Positions 27,067 to 36,811 of a stretch of 50,217 bases of DNA are shown piece by piece. Every line of letters begins with the position of its first letter. The stretch's first letter is position 1. Both the position numbers and the translations under genes were made by a program. Source of the DNA: Parachlamydiaceae bacterium (GTDB lineage: Bacteria; Chlamydiota; Chlamydiia; Chlamydiales; Parachlamydiaceae); contig JACDES010000006.1 in assembly GCA_013816265.1 (NCBI GenBank), positions 1 to 50,217 on the forward strand. The letters run 5' to 3'. Under the pieces are notes generated by a model. That model ran no database searches. It had not been told where the DNA came from and saw only the letters and a program-made list of their open reading frames with translations.

Positions 27067-30000
27067 TTATTGAATTTTGCTGAAGTCCAAAATTTCGTCA
27101 AAAAGGTTAAACACCTTTTGGAGTAATGCTAAACGATTCTCTCTAACTTTTGGATCATCGGCCAAAATTTTCACTTCATCAAATAAAGTCGCTAAAGCCG
27201 GTTGCAAAGTTGCTATCAGTTTATATGTTTGGCTATAATCATGTTCAGCTAATGCCTCTTTAAATTGAATCGCTTGTTTTTCCAATAATTCATTTAATGA
27301 TTTTTCAGCCGGCTCTTTTAACCATTCTTTCAACACAGCACCTTTATGATGCCCATTCAATTGCCCTTTAGCTCTCTTATAAACCTCATATAAGGAACTA
27401 AACTGACCAGCAGCCTGTTTCCTAAATTCATGCAAGGCTTTAACTCTGCTGTATGTATCATAGATGTCATCAAATCCACGTGAAAGACTTGCTTCGATCT
27501 CATCTTTATTGAAACCATAATCTTGGAAAACTGTTTTAATACGATTTGTAATAAAAGCTAAAATCTCATCGATAATTTGTTTTCTATCTTTGATCGTTAC
27601 TTCTGGAAAGTGGTTTGTGCATTTCGTTAAACATTCATTTAACGAAAGATTAAATTTCCCTTGAATGAGTATTTTAATAATTCCAAGCACTTGTCTACGT
27701 AAAGCATAGGGATCGCTTGAAGATGTTGGTTTCAACCCGATGCTATAACATCCGATTAAATTATCGAATTTATCCGCTAAACTTATTAGTATACCTGTTT
27801 CACTTTCGGGGAGAGGGGCATTTTCGCCGCGTGGCATCCAATGCTCTTCAATCGCCTGAGCAACTTCTGGATCTTCTTTGTGAGCTGTTGCGTAATATCT
27901 GCCGATAATTCCTTGCAATTCTGGAAATTCATAGACCATATTTGAAGCAAGATCGGCTTTTGAAAGACGTGCCGCCCGTTCTGCCTTGTCTGGAGAACTA
28001 ATTTCCAATGCCTTTTGCAATATTTTTGTATGAGCAATGATCCGTTCAACTTTTTGAAATACAGTTCCTAGTTCCTTTTGAAAGGTCACTTTTTTTAATT
28101 TTTCATTAAAATTTTCAAGAGGAATTTTTAAGTCTTCTTCATACAAGAACACTCCGTCAGAAAGACGTGCAGAAAGTACACGTTGATTTCCTTGACGAAT
28201 TTGATCCGTAGGAGGGACGTTGGCGGTGATAACAAACGCATTTTTTAATGTGTTGTCAGGATTGAGAGCGGGGAAGTACTTTTGGTGTTCGACCATCTCT
28301 GAAATGAGCACTTCTTTCGGAGCTCTTAAGAATTTTTGATCAAACGTCGAAAGGGTAAGATGTGGCCACTCGACAAGATTTAATACTTCAGCCGATACTT
28401 TTTCACGAGCTACAGCTTTCATTCCAAACTGCTTCTCAAGATCATTTAATTGTTTATTAATACTTTCAGAACGTTCTATCGGATCTGCCATGATATGATG
28501 CTGACGCAATGTGTTCAAATAATCTTTAGGAGCGTTAATTTCAAATGTACCTGAATCGAGCTGACGATGACCGCTAGACGTTTTGCCAGAGTAAATATCA
28601 CCGATGAGGAATGGGATCACATCTGTACCGAATAAAGCTACAATCCAGCGTAGTGGACGAGCGAACATGATGTCGAGATCGGCCCAGCGCATTTTTTTGG
28701 GGAAATCGATATTGAGAATGAGAGAGGGGAGTTGTTCCGCTAAAATTGCTGCTGTCGCGCGGCTCTCTTGACGGATGGTTCCAAATAGATAATCTGTTCC
28801 TTTGATTGAACGAATTTCTACTCCTGAAATTTGCCCTTTACGTATAGCTTCAAGTGTCGGGGCAGTAATATTTATGCTTCTAAAAAATCCTTCTCCTGCA
28901 GGTTTTAGTTGTCCCGTCTCAGAATAAATTTGATCCAATGAAGGACCTTTTTTTTCTTGAGTTTGTGAAGGCTTGCCTTTAGCTAATCCATGGACGATGA
29001 TGGCAAGACGACGAGGCGTTGCGTAGGTGGAAATCCGTTCGAATGGGATTTTTTCCTTTTCTAATAATGTGCGGATCGATTTTTCTAAGTTGGCAGTTCC
29101 GATAGGAACAAAATTAGCAGGAAGCTCTTCGGAGCCAATTTCGAGAAGAAAATCTGCTGTATCATCGGGACGGATATTTATTAAGTTTTCCGGAATTTTC
29201 ATATCTCTCGGAGGCAATGCTTCTTTTGCTTTTTGACGATGGATTAAAGGAAAACCCTGTTGACGACGACTCTCGATATATTTTTCGGCCACTTCTTTGG
29301 CAAGGTCACGAATGCGACTGATGTATCCGGTTCTTTCTGTGACTGAGATGACACCACGAGCATCAAGCAAGTTGAAAGCATGAGAAGCTTTTAAAACAAA
29401 GTCATAAGCAGGAATAGGTAAATTTTCTGCTAGTAATTGTTTGGATTCTTTTTCATAGTCTTCAAAATGTCGATGCCACATTGATGTTGTGGCTTTTTCA
29501 AAGTTATAATGACTCCATTCAATCTCGTTACGACGGTAAATATCTCCATAGGTTAAGTCTTCAGTCCATTGTAGATCGAAAATGCTATTAACCTTTTGGG
29601 CATACATCGCTAAACGTTCAATTCCATAAGTAATTTCACCTGTAATAGGACGTAATTCAACACCCCCAACAGCTTGGAAGTAGGTGAATTGTGTGATTTC
29701 CATCCCATCCATCCAAATCTCCCAACCCAATCCCCAAGCACCCAAGGTCGGCCCTTCCCAGTCATCATGAACAAAACGGATATCATGATCTTTAAGATTG
29801 AATCCAAGCGCTTCTAAAGATTGTAAATAAAGTTCTTGAATATTCGGGGGAGATGGTTTAAGAATAACTTGGTATTGAAAATAATGTTGTAGGCGATTGG
29901 GGTTTGTGGCATAGCGGCCATCAGTGGGACGACGTGAAGGTTCAATGTAGGCAGCGCGATAGGGCTCAGGACCAAGTGCACGAAGGAATGTCGCAGGATT

Positions 30001-30108
30001 AAAGGTTCCTGCTCCTACTTCAAGGTCATAACCTTGGTGGAGAACGCAACCTTGTTTTTCCCAAAAATTAGTGAGATTTCTTAAAAAATTTTGAAAAGTC
30101 ATAACCAT
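27067..30108 (-). CDS. glyQS: Single-chain glycyl-tRNA synthetase (alpha-beta fusion)
   Basis: The 1013-residue protein fuses the catalytic alpha subunit (about 1-295; [37 protein letters not shown]) to the beta subunit (about 317-1013; [17 protein letters not shown] at the start, an HD-type middle and an anticodon-binding-like C-terminus). In most bacteria these are two genes, glyQ and glyS; the fusion is characteristic of Chlamydiae. It charges tRNA-Gly. A linker at about 293-316 contains [14 protein letters not shown] family 3 palindrome lies just upstream of the promoter region. Confidence 0.97.
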   Translation of the reverse strand: MVMTFQNFLRNLTNFWEKQGCVLHQGYDLEVGAGTFNPATFLRALGPEPYRAAYIEPSRRPTDGRYATNPNRLQHYFQYQVILKPSPPNIQELYLQSLEALGFNLKDHDIRFVHDDWEGPTLGAWGLGWEIWMDGMEITQFTYFQAVGGVELRPITGEITYGIERLAMYAQKVNSIFDLQWTEDLTYGDIYRRNEIEWSHYNFEKATTSMWHRHFEDYEKESKQLLAENLPIPAYDFVLKASHAFNLLDARGVISVTERTGYISRIRDLAKEVAEKYIESRRQQGFPLIHRQKAKEALPPRDMKIPENLINIRPDDTADFLLEIGSEELPANFVPIGTANLEKSIRTLLEKEKIPFERISTYATPRRLAIIVHGLAKGKPSQTQEKKGPSLDQIYSETGQLKPAGEGFFRSINITAPTLEAIRKGQISGVEIRSIKGTDYLFGTIRQESRATAAILAEQLPSLILNIDFPKKMRWADLDIMFARPLRWIVALFGTDVIPFLIGDIYSGKTSSGHRQLDSGTFEINAPKDYLNTLRQHHIMADPIERSESINKQLNDLEKQFGMKAVAREKVSAEVLNLVEWPHLTLSTFDQKFLRAPKEVLISEMVEHQKYFPALNPDNTLKNAFVITANVPPTDQIRQGNQRVLSARLSDGVFLYEEDLKIPLENFNEKLKKVTFQKELGTVFQKVERIIAHTKILQKALEISSPDKAERAARLSKADLASNMVYEFPELQGIIGRYYATAHKEDPEVAQAIEEHWMPRGENAPLPESETGILISLADKFDNLIGCYSIGLKPTSSSDPYALRRQVLGIIKILIQGKFNLSLNECLTKCTNHFPEVTIKDRKQIIDEILAFITNRIKTVFQDYGFNKDEIEASLSRGFDDIYDTYSRVKALHEFRKQAAGQFSSLYEVYKRAKGQLNGHHKGAVLKEWLKEPAEKSLNELLEKQAIQFKEALAEHDYSQTYKLIATLQPALATLFDEVKILADDPKVRENRLALLQKVFNLFDEILDFSKIQ

Positions 30109-30170
30109 AAAATTTAATCCTGCATAAAATACGTGTATACTCAGAGTAGTTTACACATTAACAGATTTTT

Positions 30171-30334
30171 ATACCACACGCGGTTAGGTTATGTACATTT
30201 CGACTGCGCCAAAGTCCCCGCGGTTGAACGATCGTAACCTGCCCTATATTATTAAATATTGGGCAAGTTACGATCGTTCAACCGCGGGGGCTTTCGCGCA
30301 GTCCAAATGTGCATAACCTAACCGCTTGTGGTAT
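30171..30334. mobile_element. Family 3 palindromic element
   Basis: Ends ATACCACACGCGGTTAGG and CCTAACCGCTTGTGGTAT bound 164 bp of almost perfect palindrome. The inner arm contains CGCGGTTGAACGATCGTAAC and complement around an AT loop (about 30243-30262). It lies between divergent glyQS and the glycosyltransferase, and supplied a false upstream extension to the latter frame. Confidence 0.75.
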
Positions 30335-30368
30335 ATCTCAATTAGCTTTAATAAAAAATGGAATTAAA

Positions 30369-31208
30369 ATGAATTTGGATAACGAGAATGAAATTCTAAA
30401 AGAGGACAAGACAAGCCCTACTTTTTCTGAGGATGAACTCCCTTTTGTGACTATTATTATTCCAACATTGAATTGTGCACAGGACATCCCCCTAACTGTC
30501 GATAGTGTTATAGAGCAGAATTATCCTCGATTTGAGATTATTGCAATTGATGCAGGGTCAACGGATCGTACAGTGGATTTATTACAAAGTTATGAGGGTG
30601 ATGTCGTCAAATTGGCATCGATGACGGAATATAATGTTTACAAAATGATTAATATGGGACTTTTTATGGCAAAAGGGGAGTATATTAATATTATTTTTCC
30701 TGGTGATTTTTATATTCATCGCCATACATTACTAGACATTATGAATCATTCGTTGGAAAATCAAAAACCGGATCTTGTTTATTGTGGCACATTATTACGT
30801 GATGGTAAGACAGAAGTGAAATTTCTTTATAGGGAGCTATCTTTAGATTACTTGAGGGTCGGTCAGCAACCAACGAGTTTACAAGGATGCTGGTTTAAAA
30901 GGAATGTTTTTAATGTATTAGGAGGGTTCAGAACAGATTTTAAATTGAGAGGGGGATTTGATTTTTTATGTCGATTTTATCTTTCAAAAAAATTTAGTTT
31001 TTCTGGATTACATCGAGCTTTGACAGATTATGATTTGCGTTGGGTGACGAGTCGTATGGTTGTCAACCATTTTAGAGAAACGATGAAGACGATCTATCGT
31101 TATTTTGGTGCGTGGACGGTTATGCATTGGCTTCTGAAGCAAAAAGATACAGGACGATTTTTTAGATTATGGTTTCGAAGAGTAAAAATTGCTTTTTTTG
31201 GAAGATAA
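30369..31208 (+). CDS. Family 2 glycosyltransferase
   Basis: The ATG at 30369 is preferred; the frame extends back to 30309 only through the palindrome. The 280-residue protein has a GT-A fold start FVTIIIPTLN, a nucleotide-sugar segment IIAIDAGSTDRT, and an acidic PGDFY in place of a canonical DxD. GGFR and GGFDFLCRFYLS segments follow, as in bacterial rhamnosyl/galactosyl-type enzymes. Donor and acceptor cannot be told. It is monocistronic, bounded by the palindrome upstream and a strong terminator downstream. Confidence 0.88.
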   Translation: MNLDNENEILKEDKTSPTFSEDELPFVTIIIPTLNCAQDIPLTVDSVIEQNYPRFEIIAIDAGSTDRTVDLLQSYEGDVVKLASMTEYNVYKMINMGLFMAKGEYINIIFPGDFYIHRHTLLDIMNHSLENQKPDLVYCGTLLRDGKTEVKFLYRELSLDYLRVGQQPTSLQGCWFKRNVFNVLGGFRTDFKLRGGFDFLCRFYLSKKFSFSGLHRALTDYDLRWVTSRMVVNHFRETMKTIYRYFGAWTVMHWLLKQKDTGRFFRLWFRRVKIAFFGR

Positions 31209-31210
31209 AA

Positions 31211-31244
31211 AAAAGACCGTATCCTTAAGGAAAACGGTCTTTTT
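31211..31244. terminator. Bidirectional rho-independent terminator
   Basis: AAAAGACCGT / ACGGTCTTTT forms a 10-bp stem with a 14-nt loop, flanked by A-run and T-run. It sits between the convergent glycosyltransferase and cysteine-rich protein genes and can serve both. Confidence 0.88.
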
Positions 31245-31275
31245 TATACTACTTGTAGGTAGAATTAACGTTATA

Positions 31276-31944
31276 TTAACCGCAATTTTTGCAGGCTAAC
31301 ATAGAGTTAACATCAGCAGATTTGTTTTTTCTTGATTTCTTGCAGCCTTTGCAGCCAGCAAGCTCAGATGTTTTATCTTCTTTAACTTTGCAAGCTACTA
31401 AATTAGGCACAGCATCTGCATCGCAATTTTTGCAAGCGAGTAAACGCTTCTTAGTCTTCTTTGGGCAGCCTTTGCAAGCAGCTAATTCAGATTTTTTATC
31501 TTTTTTGCCTTTGCAAGCTAAGACATTTGCTTCTTCATCAATATCGCAATTTTTGCAAGCAAGTTCGCCTTTCTTAGGTTGTTTTCTTGGGCAGCCTTTG
31601 CAATCAGCAGCAGCATTAACTGGAGCAGCAGCTTCTTTTACTTCAACTTTAGCATCTTCTAAGAGGATATCTTCTTTAGTGCATTTTAGTTCAGAAGCAT
31701 CACAAGCTAAAGCACCAGGTGCAATTCTTTTTTCTTCCATGATGACAAGAATTTTAGCATCTGCATCAACATCTGCATCAACATCATCGTCTTGGTCTTC
31801 GATATCAGCTTTAGGTTGTGTTGTAACTGGGCTTGTATTAGTTGTAACAGGCTTTGGTTGTGTTGACATTTTTGCATCATCAGCATTCAAAGTGAAAAAG
31901 CTGCAAGCTGTGATTGCAAACAAACAAATAAATCTATTTAACAT
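31276..31944 (-). CDS. Secreted cysteine-rich repeat protein
   Basis: The ATG at 31944, with GGAGA 5 bp upstream, is preferred to a start at 32055, since it places a signal peptide (about 1-20) at the N-terminus; length 222. After an acidic, Asp-rich stretch (DDDVDADVDADAK) come about three degenerate repeats of roughly 45-50 residues, each built from CKGCP, ACKNCD and LACK modules separated by Lys-rich spacers. No known family is recognised. Paired cysteines (CxxC) suggest metal binding or disulfide cross-linking in the envelope, comparable in principle to chlamydial cysteine-rich envelope proteins, but without sequence similarity I can see. The gene is convergent with the glycosyltransferase. 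Confidence 0.72.
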   Translation of the reverse strand: MLNRFICLFAITACSFFTLNADDAKMSTQPKPVTTNTSPVTTQPKADIEDQDDDVDADVDADAKILVIMEEKRIAPGALACDASELKCTKEDILLEDAKVEVKEAAAPVNAAADCKGCPRKQPKKGELACKNCDIDEEANVLACKGKKDKKSELAACKGCPKKTKKRLLACKNCDADAVPNLVACKVKEDKTSELAGCKGCKKSRKNKSADVNSMLACKNCG

Positions 31945-32303
31945 GGTTTCTCCATAGGATGTTAGTTTAGTTAAAAACCCGGATAAGGTTAAAGCTGTCT
32001 TTACGATTAAGCGAATTTTGGTATATCTTTGCTTTTTGTTAATTAGTAAAAACACTCTGGGAATTAGTATATTTTAATGATTGTTAAAGTCAAGTAAAAT
32101 GAAAAACTTGATATTATAAACAATATAATAAAAATTTTAAAGTAAGATTGTTTGTGTGTTTATAATTTTAATTATATTGTAATTTGATTGTTGTGTAGTT
32201 TGTATAATAAGGATTGGTTTTTAATAAATTTTTAATAATTGTTAGCTTTATATTTTTCGTTATGTTATCATGGTCGTAATATTAATTTAAAATTGGTTGA
32301 AAA
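31945..32303. other. AT-rich divergent promoter region
   Basis: This is a very AT-rich stretch between the divergent cysteine-rich protein gene and rlmN. I see no repeat element, RNA gene or strong hairpin. It presumably contains both promoters. Confidence 0.4.
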
Positions 32304-33371
32304 ATGATAGGATATGGCGATTTAACACCAGAAGAGTGGATACAGTGGTTTAAAGATCACGGCGAAAAAGAATTTCAGGCTAAACAATTCTTAAAATGGA
32401 TTTACGAGAAGGGTGTCCTCAATTGGGAAGGGATGACAAACCTTAGTAAAGATTTGCGTGAAAAATTATCGCAACATATCCGATTGTCAACATTGAAGCT
32501 TGTTCGTGTAACTGAATCCAAAGATTTGGAAACTTTTAAGTTTTTATGGGAATTACACGAAGGAAATTTTGTAGAGACAGTACTTATTTGTTCTGAATCT
32601 CGCCGAACTGTTTGTGTCTCTTCTCAAGTAGGATGCCCGGCACGATGTGCGTTTTGCGCTTCGGGTCAGCAAGGTTTTTCAAGAAATTTACGTCCAACAG
32701 AAATCATCGAGCAGATTATTTTAATCAATCAATGGCTATCGAAAAAGAATGAAAGAGTCTGTCATGTCGTCTATATGGGCATGGGAGAGCCTCTCAAAAA
32801 TTATGAAGCTGTCATGCAATCAATCAGATTGCTTTGTCATCCTGACTTATTAAACATCTCTCAAAGACGTATCACGGTATCAACTGTTGGTATCGTGGAC
32901 GCCATTAGAAGGATGGCGAATGAAGGCCTGAAAGTGAATTTAGTTCTTTCATTGCATGCCCCAAACCAGCTTATCCGCAAAAAAATCATTCCATATGCTA
33001 GACAGTATCCTTTAGACGATATTTTGAGTGCCATGGATGAATATTCCAAGCAAACGAAGCGTGATATTACATTTGAGTACACCTTATTAGCAGGTGTGAA
33101 TGATCATCCTGATCACGCGCATGAGTTAGCTCACCTATTGAAAGGAAAACAGTGCACTGTTAACCTAATCCCCTATAATCCGGTTCCTGGAATAAGGTTG
33201 CACCGTCCTGACAAGAAGGCTATAAAAGATTTTCGTAGTGTGTTGTTTGGTTGCAAGATTGTGAATACCTGTCGATATACGAAAGGGGATGATATTGCTG
33301 CAGCTTGTGGTCAGCTTGCTATGCAAGAGAAACAAGCGATGAAGACGTCCTTGCCGATTGTTAAAGAGTAG
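32304..33371 (+). CDS. rlmN: 23S rRNA/tRNA adenine-C2 methyltransferase RlmN
   Basis: This 355-residue radical SAM enzyme has the cluster motif CPARCAFC (Cys111, Cys115, Cys118). It also has YMGMGEPLKNYE, the SAM-binding ISTSG-equivalent VSTVGIVDAI, and the C-terminal GDDIAAACGQL with the catalytic cysteine. It methylates C2 of A2503 in 23S rRNA and A37 of some tRNAs. It is monocistronic, with octamer repeats downstream. Confidence 0.95.
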   Translation: MIGYGDLTPEEWIQWFKDHGEKEFQAKQFLKWIYEKGVLNWEGMTNLSKDLREKLSQHIRLSTLKLVRVTESKDLETFKFLWELHEGNFVETVLICSESRRTVCVSSQVGCPARCAFCASGQQGFSRNLRPTEIIEQIILINQWLSKKNERVCHVVYMGMGEPLKNYEAVMQSIRLLCHPDLLNISQRRITVSTVGIVDAIRRMANEGLKVNLVLSLHAPNQLIRKKIIPYARQYPLDDILSAMDEYSKQTKRDITFEYTLLAGVNDHPDHAHELAHLLKGKQCTVNLIPYNPVPGIRLHRPDKKAIKDFRSVLFGCKIVNTCRYTKGDDIAAACGQLAMQEKQAMKTSLPIVKE

Positions 33372-33391
33372 AATCAAAACCTACTCGCGCA

Positions 33392-33600
33392 AAAAATTCA
33401 ACACAAAAAACGAAGACACTAAGAGCGCGCGCCTTCTTAGTGTCTTTGTGTCTTTGTGTCTTTGTGTCTTTGTGTTTAATTTGTACGAGCCTCTGGAATG
33501 TTTCACGAAATAATTGTTAGTGTGTATTCAGTATCCCAATAGCTGTTGTTAGAGGTGGCGCAAGAAATTCAACAAAAAGACACGAAGACACGAAAAGTTG
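33392..33600. repeat. Octamer-repeat hairpin after rlmN
   Basis: ATTCAACACAAAAAACGAAG (33396) and GTGTCTTTGTG-type runs (33438-33478, five octamers) are inverted around AGCGCGCGCC. A further single run lies at 33569-33596. It separates the convergent rlmN and kinase 2 genes. Confidence 0.65.
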
Positions 33601-33618
33601 CGCGTGGTTTAACGGTTG

Positions 33619-35520
33619 TTATTTTTGAAGCTCTTCAAGAATCGTATTTAGTTCGGTTAGCGCTTTTTTCATATCTATTCTTTTTTTTGGTTCAATCCGA
33701 ATTAATTTTTTAGCTAATATCAATTGCTGAATGGCAATACTTCGATCTTTTTCTGAGAGGCCTTCATTTTGAATCGCATCTAATTGTTGAACGAGATTTT
33801 CTTTCAAGTATTCCAAATCTAATAAGCGTATTTTATCCTGAGGTAGGTTTGACGCTTTTAAATTGTGTATATCTTCAAGAATGGTTCTAATTTTTAGATA
33901 AATGACACTCTTTTTCTTAGCGATTTCACCTTCACTTAATTGCTTTTCTATTTTGGTTAATCGTAAAATATCTTCATCAATAATTGCATCGATTTCGCCT
34001 TGCTTTGCTTCTTTAAATAGTTTTATTTTATTTTCACTTAAGACATATTTTTTGCCTGTTACTTCTTCATAAAGTGTGACTCCAAAGCTAAAACAATCTG
34101 ATTTTGTTGATGCCTTATTGCCACTTACAACTTCAGGAGCTGAGTAAGTGTCGGTGTAAGTAAAAATCCCTTGATTTACTTTTACTGTCGAACCCAAATC
34201 TCCTAACAATCCCTTTTTATCTCCACCGTCAGCCTCATAAAAAATATTGCTTGGCTTAACATCTAAATGAACGTATCCTTTTTCATGCATCGCTGCAAGA
34301 GCTTTACCTGCACCACACAATACCTGAAGATTATGTTTCATGAAGTCTTCACTTTCAAAATTTTTAAATAGTGCATTCGCTGTACCTAATTGGATTTGAA
34401 GGGATTCAGTTTCAGTTCCGGTAATATAAGCAGGGATTAAATTTGGAATTCCTTCGCTTATAAGTTTTTCGAGCAATTCCATTTCTTTTTTGCTGAGTGA
34501 TTTAAGAGCTTTAAAAGCTTCTGTGTCATAACTTTTATTGAGAAGGGATACCCAAGCATATTTTGTAGTCTGCTGGAGTTTCACTGCGTTGAATACTTTT
34601 TTTGAACCACCGGTTCCAAGGACTGCTGTAGGCTCTTTTATAAAAATATCACTATTGGGCATGATCATGGCATCATAGGTCTGATTTTCTCCACTCTCTA
34701 CTGAATCTAGATGTTTGACTTTTTCAGGAGATCCTATGGCGAGACTTTTTCCAATTGATATAAGCGTATTTAATAGTATTTTTTGTGTTTCAGGATCTAT
34801 TCCGAAAGGACTTTTTTTAAAGGCTTCAATTTGTGTAACGGTTAATATTTTGCCGAGAGGCTTTAAGGTTTTATGAGCTGTAGTATTATTAAGATTTTGA
34901 CTGGCCAAAGTAGGAGCAAATAGGGTTATGATTTTATTTACGACTTGCTTTTGTTTTTCGATTTCGACGGTAATGCCTTGAGCTTCTAGATGACCTAATT
35001 GTGCAGCTTTTTCGATGTAACCCAATGCTTCTTTTTCATCAATTTCTCGACTTTGAGTATTTCCAAAATTTCTACTTAATTCCAAATGAACTTCAGCAAG
35101 CCGAAAATATCTCTCTGCTTCTATTCTATTGTTTTGTTTGGGATTTTTTTCCAGAGCAAGTGGAACATAAGTTTTAATGAGGAGTTGAGTAAGTTTTCTT
35201 TCTTCATTTTGAATTCGTCCTTCAAGAGGAGATAAACCTAGAAAGGATAAAATCCTTAATATCCAACTTGAAGCTTTTAATTTATCGAATTCTTCTCTTC
35301 TTTGGTGAATATCGTGATCGATTTCAGATAACAATTTGAATCTGTTTTCTAGTTGTTTTGGTTTGCTTTCATCATTATAAGTGTCACCTATTTCTTTAAA
35401 TTTTCTTTCAATTTTTTTTTGGAAGGCATCTGATAAAGGGGAGGTGGAAACTGGAGTTTCGGTATTATGGCTATTTTCTACTTTCTTTGGAGTGATTGGT
35501 GATGCTGGTGTTGCATTCAT
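33619..35520 (-). CDS. WNK-like ('no lysine') protein kinase homologue, kinase 2
   Basis: This 633-residue protein starts at ATG after TAGGAGATT. Residues 135-190 contain a Sel1/TPR-like pair of helices (AERYFRLAEVHLEL, KEALGYIEKAAQLGH). A conserved family module follows (about 197-300; FAP ... KPLGKIL ... NTLISIGKSL). The kinase domain begins with LGTGGSKKVFNAV, with Lys307 at the third-glycine position, and beta3 KYAWVSLL has no lysine. Other motifs are VHLDVKPSN (Asp420, HRD changed to HLD), GDLGS (DFG changed to DLG) and SAPEV. A helical insert at about 490-600 precedes LIRIEPKKRIDMKKAL. Activity is plausible but unproven. The dual-specificity phosphatase gene lies upstream on the same strand. 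Confidence 0.82.
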   Translation of the reverse strand: MNATPASPITPKKVENSHNTETPVSTSPLSDAFQKKIERKFKEIGDTYNDESKPKQLENRFKLLSEIDHDIHQRREEFDKLKASSWILRILSFLGLSPLEGRIQNEERKLTQLLIKTYVPLALEKNPKQNNRIEAERYFRLAEVHLELSRNFGNTQSREIDEKEALGYIEKAAQLGHLEAQGITVEIEKQKQVVNKIITLFAPTLASQNLNNTTAHKTLKPLGKILTVTQIEAFKKSPFGIDPETQKILLNTLISIGKSLAIGSPEKVKHLDSVESGENQTYDAMIMPNSDIFIKEPTAVLGTGGSKKVFNAVKLQQTTKYAWVSLLNKSYDTEAFKALKSLSKKEMELLEKLISEGIPNLIPAYITGTETESLQIQLGTANALFKNFESEDFMKHNLQVLCGAGKALAAMHEKGYVHLDVKPSNIFYEADGGDKKGLLGDLGSTVKVNQGIFTYTDTYSAPEVVSGNKASTKSDCFSFGVTLYEEVTGKKYVLSENKIKLFKEAKQGEIDAIIDEDILRLTKIEKQLSEGEIAKKKSVIYLKIRTILEDIHNLKASNLPQDKIRLLDLEYLKENLVQQLDAIQNEGLSEKDRSIAIQQLILAKKLIRIEPKKRIDMKKALTELNTILEELQK

Positions 35521-35654
35521 GAATAATCTCCTAACAATTTAATTCTAGTTGCTATTAAAATTATATCATATAATAATATTTAATTGTAATAATTAGTTCA
35601 AAGTAATTATTTAATTTAATTTATATTAATTTATAACTAAATAAACGACAAAAA

Positions 35655-35757
35655 GAATAAAAAAGGACGAAAAGGACGAAAAGGACAAAAAACGACCTAA
35701 ACGACAATTATTTAGTGCTTATGTCCTTTGCGTCCTTTACGTCCCTTAAGTCCTTTA
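35655..35757. repeat. GGACG-type repeat hairpin between phosphatase and kinase 2
   Basis: A run of AAAAGGACG units (35661-35690) faces GTCCTTTGCGTCCTTTACG and GTCC units (35723-35757). It is the same class of repeat as the hairpin at 3711-3790 and could terminate the phosphatase transcript before kinase 2. Confidence 0.6.
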
Positions 35758-35794
35758 ACATCAACAATGGCTGTTGCACAAACTCATTGAACTG

Positions 35795-36634
35795 TTATTC
35801 TTTAACAAGAACATCAGAAAAATAATAATCTTCAATAGCTTTTCTTTGGCGGGAATTCAAATTGATAACAGGCCTTTGTTGCTTAACAAAAGCAATGGCT
35901 TTTTCAACAGAGCACGCTTGATCACTTGGTAAAATCTCATTCCAGTACTTTAAGATATAGCACACAACTATTGTGGCACTTCTTCCTCTTCCGGCTTTGC
36001 AATGTACATATACGGCTTTATCTTGGAGAATTTGTTCTCTAAGAAATGCGACGCCTTCTTTGATTGCATTTAAGGGAACAGCCTTAAAGTCTTCAGTTAT
36101 AATATGTTTCTGAGTGATTTTTTTAGCAGCCCAATCATGATGAGTGACAGGTACGCTAAACCAACCAGGTGAATAAATTTCAAAGTCTTCAAGTAAAGTC
36201 AAAATTGAGTGAGCTTTTTTTGAAATTGAGTCGTGATGCTCTTTATTTTTCAATGGAATTGCTCCCAGGATAATTTTTCCTTCTAGTATGGTATTCCACC
36301 AAACTTGGGATTGTGGGTACAGTGTCGTTTTGAATAGGCTAAAAATGAGTGATCCGTGATATAACAGCTGCTTTCGACGAAAATAAATGGTTGCGATAAT
36401 GCCAAATAGATTACCATTGATAAAAATTTTAGAAAATAATGGAGAAATCTTATTAGGATGTTTTGCATGGATGACTTTAACGATCATCAAATTCATGCAT
36501 TGTAAAGAGATGAATGAAAAAGGATTGAAAATCCATCGATTCGTCCATTCAGTGATTTTATTTTGTTTAGGCTCGCGAATAGGAAATTGAATAGGATTAG
36601 ATCCACGGTCATTACTTAGAGGAATTAGAGCCAT
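35795..36634 (-). CDS. Dual-specificity protein phosphatase (PTPMT1/DUSP-like)
   Basis: ATG at 36634 (residue 3 of the longest frame, AGGTG just upstream) is preferred; 279 residues. The C-terminal 170 residues carry the cysteine phosphatase signature VHCKAGRGRSA (CX5R) and an earlier conserved Asp-containing loop (THHDW). ILEGKIILGAIPLKN at about residue 120 resembles the opening of PTPMT1-like and plant-type dual-specificity phosphatases, so either phosphoprotein or phosphatidylglycerol-phosphate/phosphoinositide could be the substrate. The N-terminal part has hydrophobic stretches that could anchor it. It is 274 bp from kinase 2, same strand. A eukaryotic origin or host target is inferred. 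Confidence 0.82.
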   Translation of the reverse strand: MALIPLSNDRGSNPIQFPIREPKQNKITEWTNRWIFNPFSFISLQCMNLMIVKVIHAKHPNKISPLFSKIFINGNLFGIIATIYFRRKQLLYHGSLIFSLFKTTLYPQSQVWWNTILEGKIILGAIPLKNKEHHDSISKKAHSILTLLEDFEIYSPGWFSVPVTHHDWAAKKITQKHIITEDFKAVPLNAIKEGVAFLREQILQDKAVYVHCKAGRGRSATIVVCYILKYWNEILPSDQACSVEKAIAFVKQQRPVINLNSRQRKAIEDYYFSDVLVKE

Positions 36635-36811
36635 AAACACCTATTTTATAAGTTTATATCAATCTAAGATACTATTATTATTTTGTCAAGTTGTATAATT
36701 GATTGTTTTATGTGGAATATAATTAAGTAATATGTGAAAATAGCAGCTTAAAAAATCTAATTATTAATTTTTGTTTAAGATTTAATAAAAAATATAAAAC
36801 ATAGGAATTTT

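Noticed and set aside
31289..31957. 222-codon plus-strand open frame opposite the cysteine-rich protein
   Set aside because: It is the antisense shadow of a biased repeat gene; the minus-strand frame has the signal peptide, ribosome-binding site and terminator.
33432..33480. Possible CRISPR-like array of short repeats
   Set aside because: The units are contiguous 8-bp tandem octamers without spacers, and no cas gene is present.
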